Positions 1 to 4,687 of a DNA stretch of 6,251 nt are shown one piece after another; positions within the stretch are counted from its first letter, which is position 1; every line of letters starts with the position of its first letter. Under the pieces are notes generated by a model. The model had not been told where the DNA came from. It was given only the letters and a program-made list of their open reading frames with translations, and did no database searches. The stretch comes from Acidimicrobiia bacterium (GTDB lineage Bacteria; Actinomycetota; Acidimicrobiia; IMCC26256): contig JALRDW010000037.1 in the NCBI GenBank assembly GCA_023262065.1, forward strand, positions 1 through 6,251. The letters run 5' to 3'. The position numbers and the translations under genes are program-made.

Positions 1-1
1 C

Positions 2-205
2 CGCATAGGGCAGGCCCACATCCTCCTCACCGGGCATTTCCATCACCTGCGGATTGTCGACGACTCAGGGCGCCTTTGGGCTCAGGCCTGCACCGTCGAT
101 CCGGGCAGCCCATGGTTCGACCAGCGAAACGGCGGCGGCCCCCAGGCCGGCGTCCTCACCCTGTACACCCGCGCAGGTCACTGGACCGGATTGGAAATCC
201 TGTGA
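2..205 (+). CDS. Calcineurin-like metallophosphoesterase, C-terminal fragment (open at left edge)
   Basis: The frame is open from base 2 and ends at TGA 203-205, giving 67 residues with no start in the window. It begins just before an [12 protein letters not shown] stretch (residues 7-18). The G-H-x-H element is the C-terminal metal-binding motif of calcineurin-like metallophosphoesterases. After it come R-L-W-x-Q-A, D-P-G-S-P-W-F and a G-V-L-T-L strand, the pattern I recall at the end of metallophosphoesterases in actinobacterial phages and mobile regions. The family hydrolyses phosphomono- or diesters with a two-metal centre; the substrate cannot be told from this fragment. Codons such as ATA, CTT, CGA, TTG and GAA are used here and are scarce in the housekeeping genes downstream, which fits a foreign origin. 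The stop overlaps the next start as GTGA (202-205). Family call is moderately sure; phage origin is inference. Confidence 0.6.
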   Translation, partial: RIGQAHILLTGHFHHLRIVDDSGRLWAQACTVDPGSPWFDQRNGGGPQAGVLTLYTRAGHWTGLEIL

Positions 206-585
206 AGGCCATCGACCCCACCCTCGCCAGCGACGCCCTCGCGGCCGTCACCGGGCCTAGGCAGCGCGACTACGCCCACCCCAAGGTCAACTTTCAGCGC
301 ATCGCCAACCTGTGGTCAATCATCCTCGACGAGGCCCAGAACACCACGGCCGAGCAGATGAAGATGTTCCTCACCCGGCTCGGGTTCGGGTCCAAGATCG
401 TGGTCACCGGCGACGTCACCCAGGTCGACCTGCCGGACGGCCGCGGGCGGTCGGGGCTCCTCGCGGTCCGGCCCATCCTCGAGGGCATCGAGGGGCTCGC
501 GTTCTGCGACCTCGCGAGCGGGGACGTCGTACGACACCGCATCGTGCAGGACATCGTCGACGCGTACGAACGGGTGTCCTCGTGA
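202..585 (+). CDS. phoH: Chimeric ORF: phage DUF6378-like N-terminus joined to PhoH C-terminus (P-loop half missing)
   Basis: The likely start is GTG 202, overlapping the previous stop as GTGA; it gives 127 residues ending at TGA 583-585. Residues 1-39 include [20 protein letters not shown], which resembles the start of small phage DUF6378-type proteins (RQxDYGHPxxNFxRIAxLW) and not PhoH. From about codon 41 (base 322) the protein is clearly PhoH: Walker B IILDEAQ, then [32 protein letters not shown], and [16 protein letters not shown]. PhoH proteins are usually about 300-350 residues, so the N-terminal part with the Walker A P-loop is absent and this product should not be a working ATPase. 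Its place directly before ybeY, with a GTGA overlap, is the normal chromosomal position of phoH. The join is either a genuine recombination scar or an assembly chimera. An in-frame upstream ATG at 76 exists, but it would run antiphase through the metallophosphoesterase and is unlikely. Confidence 0.7.
   Translation: MKAIDPTLASDALAAVTGPRQRDYAHPKVNFQRIANLWSIILDEAQNTTAEQMKMFLTRLGFGSKIVVTGDVTQVDLPDGRGRSGLLAVRPILEGIEGLAFCDLASGDVVRHRIVQDIVDAYERVSS
313..330 (+). other. Junction between foreign/phage-like DNA and the chromosomal phoH operon
   Basis: The DUF6378-like similarity ends at Leu-Trp-Ser (codons 310-318) and PhoH similarity begins at Ile-Ile-Leu-Asp-Glu-Ala (319-336). In normal PhoH the residues before this Walker B strand read roughly R-G-R-T-L-N-D-S-F; none of that is present in any frame. 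Codon use also shifts here, with TCA, TTT and similar codons before it and almost uniform GC-ending codons after it. No inverted or direct repeats mark the point, so there is no sign of a transposon end. The exact breakpoint cannot be fixed without a reference. Confidence 0.6.
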
Positions 586-1112
586 TCGAGGTCTTCGGGG
601 CGGACGAGCAACGCGAGGTCGCGGTCGACGTGCTGCGCCTCACCCGCCTCGCGCGCGTGGTCATCGAGGAGGAGCGCGTCCCGGGCGACGCCGAGCTCTC
701 GCTCATCTTCGTCGACGAGCAGACCATGACCGATCTCAACGTGCGGTTCCACGAGGGCTCGGGGCCCACCGACGTGCTGGCGTTCCCCATGGACGACGAC
801 ATCGTGGTGGCCGGCCGCCAGCCGGATCAGGGCGGGCGCGGGCCCGGTGCGCCGGCCGAGGCCGGTGAGCCGCCCTCGGTGATCGGCGACGTCATCGTGT
901 GCCCGGCGGTTGCGGCGCGTCAGGCGCCGGAGCACGGCGCCACGACCGACGAGGAGCTCGCGCTCCTCGTCGTGCACGGGGTGCTCCACCTCCTCGAGTA
1001 CAACCACGAGGAGCCGGAGGAGACCGCCACCATGCAACGACGCGAACGGGAGCTGCTCGCCCGGTTCGCCGAGGTCGAGCGGTTCACCGTCGACGGGCGG
1101 GGCGGCGACTGA
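582..1112 (+). CDS. ybeY: YbeY, endoribonuclease / rRNA maturation factor
   Basis: YbeY is a zinc-dependent single-strand endoribonuclease that acts in 16S rRNA 3'-end maturation and 70S quality control in the cytoplasm. The 176-residue product starts at GTG 582, overlapping the phoH stop as GTGA; the resulting N-terminus ([10 protein letters not shown]) is as expected for actinobacterial YbeY. Visible landmarks are GPTDVLAFP (residues 61-69), IGDVIVCP (101-108) and the zinc site [11 protein letters not shown] (132-142) with all three histidines H132, H136 and H142. A Gly/Pro-rich insert at about 75-99 lengthens the loop before the IGDV strand; similar inserts occur in actinobacterial homologues as I recall them. 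Oddly, the usual G-Y-D-H end of the zinc motif is E-Y-N-H here, changing the conserved Gly and Asp but keeping the ligand. It lies between phoH and the CNNM gene, with Era further down, all but the CNNM gene linked to RNA or ribosome maturation. Confidence 0.95.
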   Translation: MIEVFGADEQREVAVDVLRLTRLARVVIEEERVPGDAELSLIFVDEQTMTDLNVRFHEGSGPTDVLAFPMDDDIVVAGRQPDQGGRGPGAPAEAGEPPSVIGDVIVCPAVAARQAPEHGATTDEELALLVVHGVLHLLEYNHEEPEETATMQRRERELLARFAEVERFTVDGRGGD

Positions 1113-1159
1113 TGGACGCGCCCGCTTCGTCCCACAACCGTGCGATGGTGATCACGTGA
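1112..1159 (+). CDS. Possible 15-codon coupling mini-ORF between ybeY and the CNNM gene
   Basis: An ATG at 1112-1114 overlaps the ybeY stop as TGATG. It opens a 15-codon frame ([15 protein letters not shown]) whose TGA at 1157-1159 overlaps the GTG start of the next gene as GTGA. The peptide has no recognisable motif. The arrangement would let ribosomes finishing ybeY reach the next start without leaving the mRNA. No Shine-Dalgarno of its own is evident. It could equally be a chance frame in a 43-base spacer. Confidence 0.25.
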   Translation: MDAPASSHNRAMVIT

Positions 1160-2424
1160 CCACCGAGACGCTCATGATCGTGCTCGTCGTCGTGCTCTTC
1201 GTCTTCGCGACGCTCCTGGCGCTCGCCGAGACCGCGTTCACCCGGATGAACCGCATCCGGGCGATCGCGCTGGAGGAGGAGGGCCGCAAGGGCGCCGGAC
1301 GCCTCGTGAAGATGCTCGAGCAGCCCGAGGCCACCCTCAACTCGCTCCTGTTCCTCGTGCTCGTGTCCCAGCTGACGAGCGCGTCGCTCCTCGGTGCGGT
1401 GCTCGAGCGGCAGGCCGGGGCGTGGGGCCTCGTCATCGGTCTCGTCATCCAGATCCTCCTGTACTTCGTGCTCGGCGAGGTCGCCCCGAAGACCTACGCG
1501 ATCCAGCACCCCGAGCGTGCGGCCCTGCGGGTGTCCGGGTTCCTCTGGGCGATCACGACCTTCTGGCCCCTGCGGGTGATGTCGCGCGGTCTCATCGGGC
1601 TCGCCAACGTGATCCTCCCCGGCAAGGGGCTGAAGGAGGGTCCGTTCGTCACGGAGCAGGACCTGCGCACGATGGCCGACGTGGCGGCGGACACCGACGC
1701 GATCGAGCGCGAGGAGCGCGAGCTCATCCACTCCATCTTCGAGTTCGGCGACACCGTCGTGCGCGAGGTGATGTGCCCCCGTCCCGACATGGTGGCGGTG
1801 CCCGTGGACGCCACCGTCGAGGACGCCGTCCGGACCGCGATCGACGGTGGCTACTCGCGGCTCCCGGTGTTCGAGGGCACCACCGACGACATCGTGGGCA
1901 TCGTGTACCTGAAGGATCTCGTGCGGCGGGCCCGGATGGGGGAGGGCGCGGTGACCCTCCGGGTCGCGATGCGCCCGGCCAAGTTCGTGCCCGAGCAGAA
2001 GCGGGTGGCCGAGCTGCTCGGCGAGATGCGCACGCAGCGGTTCCACATGGCGATGGTCGTCGACGAGCACGGCGGCACGGCCGGACTCGTGACGCTCGAG
2101 GACCTCGTCGAGGAGATCGTCGGCGAGATCAGCGACGAGTACGACGCCGACGAGCCGAAACTCGAGACCGTCGTCGGCGGCGGGATCCGCGCGCCCGGGC
2201 GCACCCCGATCGACGAGGTGAACGAGGCACTCGACGCGGAGCTGCCCGACGAGGAGTGGGACACGCTCGGCGGGCTCGTCTTCAACGTGCTCGGACGCGT
2301 GCCGGAGCAGGGCGAGTCCTTCCGCTTCCAGGGTCTCGACTTCCGGGTCGACCGCATCGACGGGCGCCGCATCACCACCGTGTCGATCGTGCCCGTCCGC
2401 CCCGCGGTCGAGGACGACGCGTGA
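1156..2424 (+). CDS. CNNM/CorC family membrane protein with paired CBS domains (DUF21-CBS-CorC_HlyC)
   Basis: Members of this family are membrane proteins tied to magnesium or cobalt homeostasis and efflux (CNNM, CorB/CorC, MpfA); older annotations say hemolysin. The 422-residue product starts best at GTG 1156, which puts the first membrane segment at residues 7-25; ATG 1174 would cut into it. Further hydrophobic segments lie at about 61-82, 91-109 and 126-151, forming the DUF21/CNNM domain with conserved AETAFTRMNR (24-33) and GEVAPKTYA (107-115). An acidic helical linker (175-200) leads to two CBS domains (about 205-262 and 268-327; VVDEHGGTAGLVTLEDLVEE at 301-320 is typical). A CorC_HlyC domain follows at about 335-413 (DTLGG and GRVPEQGE visible). 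Paired CBS domains commonly bind adenine nucleotides. No strong Shine-Dalgarno precedes the start, so coupling to upstream translation is likely. The 3' end overlaps era as GTGA. Transported ion is not deducible from sequence. Confidence 0.92.
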   Translation: MTTETLMIVLVVVLFVFATLLALAETAFTRMNRIRAIALEEEGRKGAGRLVKMLEQPEATLNSLLFLVLVSQLTSASLLGAVLERQAGAWGLVIGLVIQILLYFVLGEVAPKTYAIQHPERAALRVSGFLWAITTFWPLRVMSRGLIGLANVILPGKGLKEGPFVTEQDLRTMADVAADTDAIEREERELIHSIFEFGDTVVREVMCPRPDMVAVPVDATVEDAVRTAIDGGYSRLPVFEGTTDDIVGIVYLKDLVRRARMGEGAVTLRVAMRPAKFVPEQKRVAELLGEMRTQRFHMAMVVDEHGGTAGLVTLEDLVEEIVGEISDEYDADEPKLETVVGGGIRAPGRTPIDEVNEALDAELPDEEWDTLGGLVFNVLGRVPEQGESFRFQGLDFRVDRIDGRRITTVSIVPVRPAVEDDA

Positions 2425-3362
2425 CCGAGCCCGGCGTCGCGGACCCGTCGGGGGCGCCCGCGTTCCGCAGCGGGTTCGTGAGCCTGGTGGGCCGTCCGAA
2501 CGTCGGGAAGTCGACCCTCGTCAACACGATCGTCGGTCGCAAGGTGTCGATCGTCTCGAACAAGCCGCAGACCACGCGCACCCAGATCCGCGGCGTGCTC
2601 AACGATCCGCAGAGCCAGGTCGTGCTCCTCGACACCCCGGGTATCCACCGGCCCCGCACCCTCCTCGGTGAGCGCTGCAACCTCCGATCGGTGGAGACCC
2701 TGCGGGAGGTCGACGTGATCTGCCTGCTCGTGGAGGCGGACGCCGCGATCGGCCCCGGGGACCGGTTCATCGCCCGCCTCGTCGCCGAGAGCGGGACGCC
2801 GGCCGTCCTGGTCGTGAACAAGACCGACGCCGCCACCCCCGAGCGGGTCGCCGAGCGCCTCGTCGATGCGAGCGGGCTCGGCGAGTTCGCGGCGTTCGTG
2901 CCCCTGTCCGCCCGCACCGGGGAGGGGGTCGACGCGCTCGTGGCCGAGATCCGGTCACGGCTCCCCGAGGGGCCCGAGTACTACCCGGGTGGGGTGGTGA
3001 CCGATCAGCCCGAGGCGGTGCTCGTCGCCGAACTCGTCCGGGAGCGACTCCTCGCGATCGCCCGGGACGAGCTGCCCCACTCGATCATGGTCACGGCGGA
3101 GCCCTTCGACGACGACGAGGTCCCCGCCCCCGACCCGGACCGCGAGGAGATCCTGCGTTTCCGGGTGGTGATCCGGGTGGAGCGGGACTCGCAGAAGGGC
3201 ATCGTGATCGGACGGGGTGGCCAGGTGCTGCGCGACGCCGGGACGGCGGCCCGGCTCGAGGCCGAGCAGCTGCTCGGCGCACGGGTCCACCTCGAGACCC
3301 GGGTCCGGGTCGACCGGGACTGGCAGCGTCGGGCCCACGCGCTCGACCGGCTCGGCCTCTAG
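2421..3362 (+). CDS. era: GTPase Era
   Basis: Era is an essential GTPase that binds the 3' end of 16S rRNA through a KH domain and promotes 30S subunit assembly. The product is 313 residues, close to the usual 290-310. Start GTG 2421 overlaps the previous stop as GTGA and has GAGGA at 2410-2414, six bases upstream. G motifs are all intact: G1 GRPNVGKST (24-32), G2 TTRTQIRG (51-58), G3 DTPG (71-74), G4 NKTD (133-136), G5 SAR (163-165). The type-2 KH domain occupies roughly 245-313, with VERDSQKGIVIGRGG (253-267) including the G-x-x-G loop. An acidic Pro/Asp-rich stretch at 228-243 precedes the KH strand; linkers of this kind are seen in other actinobacterial Era proteins. It ends at TAG 3360-3362 and appears to be the last gene of its operon, since a 199-base spacer with hairpins and a promoter-like pair follows. 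Confidence 0.97.
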   Translation: MTEPGVADPSGAPAFRSGFVSLVGRPNVGKSTLVNTIVGRKVSIVSNKPQTTRTQIRGVLNDPQSQVVLLDTPGIHRPRTLLGERCNLRSVETLREVDVICLLVEADAAIGPGDRFIARLVAESGTPAVLVVNKTDAATPERVAERLVDASGLGEFAAFVPLSARTGEGVDALVAEIRSRLPEGPEYYPGGVVTDQPEAVLVAELVRERLLAIARDELPHSIMVTAEPFDDDEVPAPDPDREEILRFRVVIRVERDSQKGIVIGRGGQVLRDAGTAARLEAEQLLGARVHLETRVRVDRDWQRRAHALDRLGL

Positions 3363-3367
3363 TCGGA

Positions 3368-3413
3368 CGCGGCGCGCCGACCGGACGGAGCGCGGTCGCG
3401 GCGCGCCGACCGG
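3368..3413 (+). repeat. 17-bp direct repeat, two copies 29 bp apart, in the era 3' region
   Basis: CGCGGCGCGCCGACCGG occurs exactly at 3368-3384 and 3397-3413. Each copy also forms the right arm of a short hairpin: GTCGG 3362-3366 pairs with CCGAC 3377-3381, and CGGTCG 3393-3398 pairs with CGACCG 3407-3412. The repeat could be a local duplication, a protein-binding pair, or part of the end of the era transcript. Confidence 0.6.
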
Positions 3414-3449
3414 CCCCGGGACGCGCAATGCGCGACTTCCCTCGGGGCC
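3412..3449 (+). terminator. GC-rich stem-loop, candidate terminator after era (no U-tract)
   Basis: GGCCCC at 3412-3417 pairs with GGGGCC at 3444-3449. Inside it GGGA 3418-3421 can pair with TCCC 3438-3441 and CGCGC 3422-3426 with GCGCG 3430-3434 around a 3-base loop, leaving small bulges. This stable structure sits 50-87 bases past the era stop and just before a promoter-like pair, where a terminator is expected. No run of T follows, so it would be the U-poor kind common in high-GC actinobacteria, or a Rho-assisted site. Its function is inferred from position and folding only. Confidence 0.4.
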
Positions 3450-3458
3450 CCGCAGAAG

Positions 3459-3489
3459 TTGCCGATCTCTCGAGCGGCGGCGCTAGTGT
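3459..3489 (+). promoter_or_regulatory. Candidate sigma-A-type promoter for ctaC-ctaD
   Basis: TTGCCG (3459-3464) and TAGTGT (3484-3489) resemble actinobacterial -35 and -10 elements, with a 19-base spacer that is slightly long. Transcription would start near 3496 and give a leader of about 65 bases before the ctaC ATG. It lies between the era hairpins and ctaC, the only gap in the window suited to a promoter. The match is suggestive, not strong. Confidence 0.35.
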
Positions 3490-3514
3490 CCCCGAGGCGT
3501 CAGGGATGCATCGC

Positions 3515-3536
3515 CCGGAGGAATCAGCACCTCCGG
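3515..3536 (+). promoter_or_regulatory. 5'-UTR hairpin of ctaC enclosing a GGAGG sequence
   Basis: CCGGAGG (3515-3521) and CCTCCGG (3530-3536) form a perfect 7-bp stem with loop AATCAGCA. It would lie in the leader of the ctaC mRNA, about 25 bases before the start codon. The left arm carries a perfect Shine-Dalgarno-like GGAGG, but no start codon follows at a useful distance. The more likely ctaC ribosome site is GGGGA at 3550-3554, seven bases from the ATG. Confidence 0.35.
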
Positions 3537-3561
3537 CTCCGGTTGGCGCGGGGATGGCGGA

Positions 3562-4674
3562 ATGAGGCAGAAGCTGGGGTGGAGCCGGGTGCGGCGGATC
3601 GCACTCCTCCTCGCAGTCCCGTCGGTGCTCGCGGCCTGTGCGAACGACAACGGCCAGAACTCGTTGTCGCCGAAGGGCCAGAACGCGAAGGACATCGCGA
3701 ACCTGATCAACCCGATCTGGGTCATCGCGATCGTCATCGGCATCGGGGTCGTGCTCGCCACGGTGTTCGTGGCGCTGCGCTTCCGGGACAACGAGGGCAA
3801 GCGGAACCCGAAGCAGACGCACGGCAACTCCGTCCTCGAGATCGGCTGGACGATCCTGCCGGCCCTGCTCCTCGCGGCGGTCGCCGTGCCCACGATCAGC
3901 CTCATCTTCAAGCTCGCCGAGACCCCGGCGAAGTCCGAGGCCCTGCAGGTCGAGGTCGTCGGCAAGCAGTGGTGGTGGGAGTTCCAGTACAAGGCGAACC
4001 AGCCCAAGTTCGGGGTGGACGAGAAGGTCGTCACCTCGACGATGCTCCACGTTCCGGTGGGGGCGAAGATCACGTTCTACGAGACCTCGGACAACGTGCT
4101 GCACTCCTTCTGGGTCCCCGAGCTCTCGGGCAAGAAGGACGTGGTGCCGGGCCGGACGAACGTGCTGACGATCACGGCCTCCGAGGAGCCAGGCCTGTTC
4201 CGTGGCGCCTGTGCCGAGTACTGCGGCCTCTCCCACGCCAACATGAAGTTCTGGGTCAAGGTCGAGTCGAAGGCGGACTACGCGAAGTGGATCGCGGGTC
4301 AGCAGGAGGGGCCGAACCAGGCCTACGAGGGCGAGGTCGCGAACCTCACCGGCAAGAAGTACCAGTGCGTGAACTGTCACGTGTTCGACAACTCCGCCAC
4401 CCCGAACTACGGCCCGAACCTGACGCACCTGGCGAGTCGGCAGTACTTCGCCGGCGGCATGTACAAGACGAACCGCGCCAACCTGAAGCGGTGGATCATG
4501 AACGCGCCGTCGATGATCCCGATGCAGTCCCAGGAGTGTCGCCTGCCACCGCCGGCGACCTGCGTGGGCATGCCGTCCTACACGACGCCGATCTCCCAGA
4601 ACGGCAAGCCCCTCCCGCTCATGACGAGCAGGGAGGCGGATGTGATCGTCGACTACCTGCTGGGTCAGAAGTGA
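3562..4674 (+). CDS. ctaC: Cytochrome c oxidase subunit II (CuA) with fused C-terminal cytochrome c domain
   Basis: Subunit II takes electrons from cytochrome c through the dinuclear CuA centre and passes them to heme a in subunit I. The 370-residue product starts at ATG 3562, preceded by GGGGA at 3550-3554. A basic-hydrophobic signal peptide ends in lipobox LAAC (residues 23-26), so it is probably a lipoprotein. Two membrane segments follow (about 52-72 and 96-116), then the aromatic KQWWWEFQY stretch (135-143). The CuA ligands are complete: H181, C217, E219, C221, H225 and M228. A class-I cytochrome c domain follows, with CVNCH heme attachment at 269-273; M337 in an MPSY context is the best axial ligand candidate, with M321 possible. 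This is the caa3-type layout of Gram-positive bacteria. An extra loop holding C326 and C334 lies just before MPSY and is unusual. ctaD follows 13 bases later, in the same operon. Confidence 0.96.
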   Translation: MRQKLGWSRVRRIALLLAVPSVLAACANDNGQNSLSPKGQNAKDIANLINPIWVIAIVIGIGVVLATVFVALRFRDNEGKRNPKQTHGNSVLEIGWTILPALLLAAVAVPTISLIFKLAETPAKSEALQVEVVGKQWWWEFQYKANQPKFGVDEKVVTSTMLHVPVGAKITFYETSDNVLHSFWVPELSGKKDVVPGRTNVLTITASEEPGLFRGACAEYCGLSHANMKFWVKVESKADYAKWIAGQQEGPNQAYEGEVANLTGKKYQCVNCHVFDNSATPNYGPNLTHLASRQYFAGGMYKTNRANLKRWIMNAPSMIPMQSQECRLPPPATCVGMPSYTTPISQNGKPLPLMTSREADVIVDYLLGQK

Positions 4675-4675
4675 T

Positions 4676-4680
4676 GGAGG
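4676..4680 (+). promoter_or_regulatory. Strong ribosome binding site for ctaD
   Basis: GGAGG lies seven bases before GTG 4688 and overlaps the region just past the ctaC stop. It fixes GTG 4688 as the ctaD start over the in-frame ATG at 4709, which has no comparable site. Confidence 0.7.
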
Positions 4681-4687
4681 TCAGGCT

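Noticed and set aside
76..201. Extending the chimeric PhoH frame upstream to ATG 76
   Set aside because: This stretch is out of phase with the metallophosphoesterase coding frame and reads as Arg/Pro-rich nonsense. GTG 202, in a GTGA overlap, is the better start.
202..585. A natural two-domain protein (DUF6378 plus PhoH) as a new defence or signalling fusion
   Set aside because: Both parts are incomplete: the phage-like domain stops after its first motif and PhoH lacks its P-loop. A truncation join or chimera explains it better than a functional fusion.
910..1155. Extending the CNNM gene upstream into ybeY
   Set aside because: The extra 82 residues are Ser/Arg-rich shadow sequence of ybeY; the first membrane segment begins properly just after GTG 1156.
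3517..3521. GGAGG as the ctaC ribosome binding site
   Set aside because: No ATG, GTG or TTG lies 4-12 bases downstream; the ctaC ATG is about 40 bases away and has its own GGGGA.
3363..3561. A small RNA gene, tRNA or riboswitch in the spacer
   Set aside because: No cloverleaf or known riboswitch core is recognisable; the hairpins are short and GC-driven.
3091..4428. A 445-codon minus-strand open frame spanning era, the spacer and ctaC
   Set aside because: It crosses two real genes and a promoter region and has low-complexity Arg/Pro/Asp composition, as expected for an antisense shadow in high-GC DNA.
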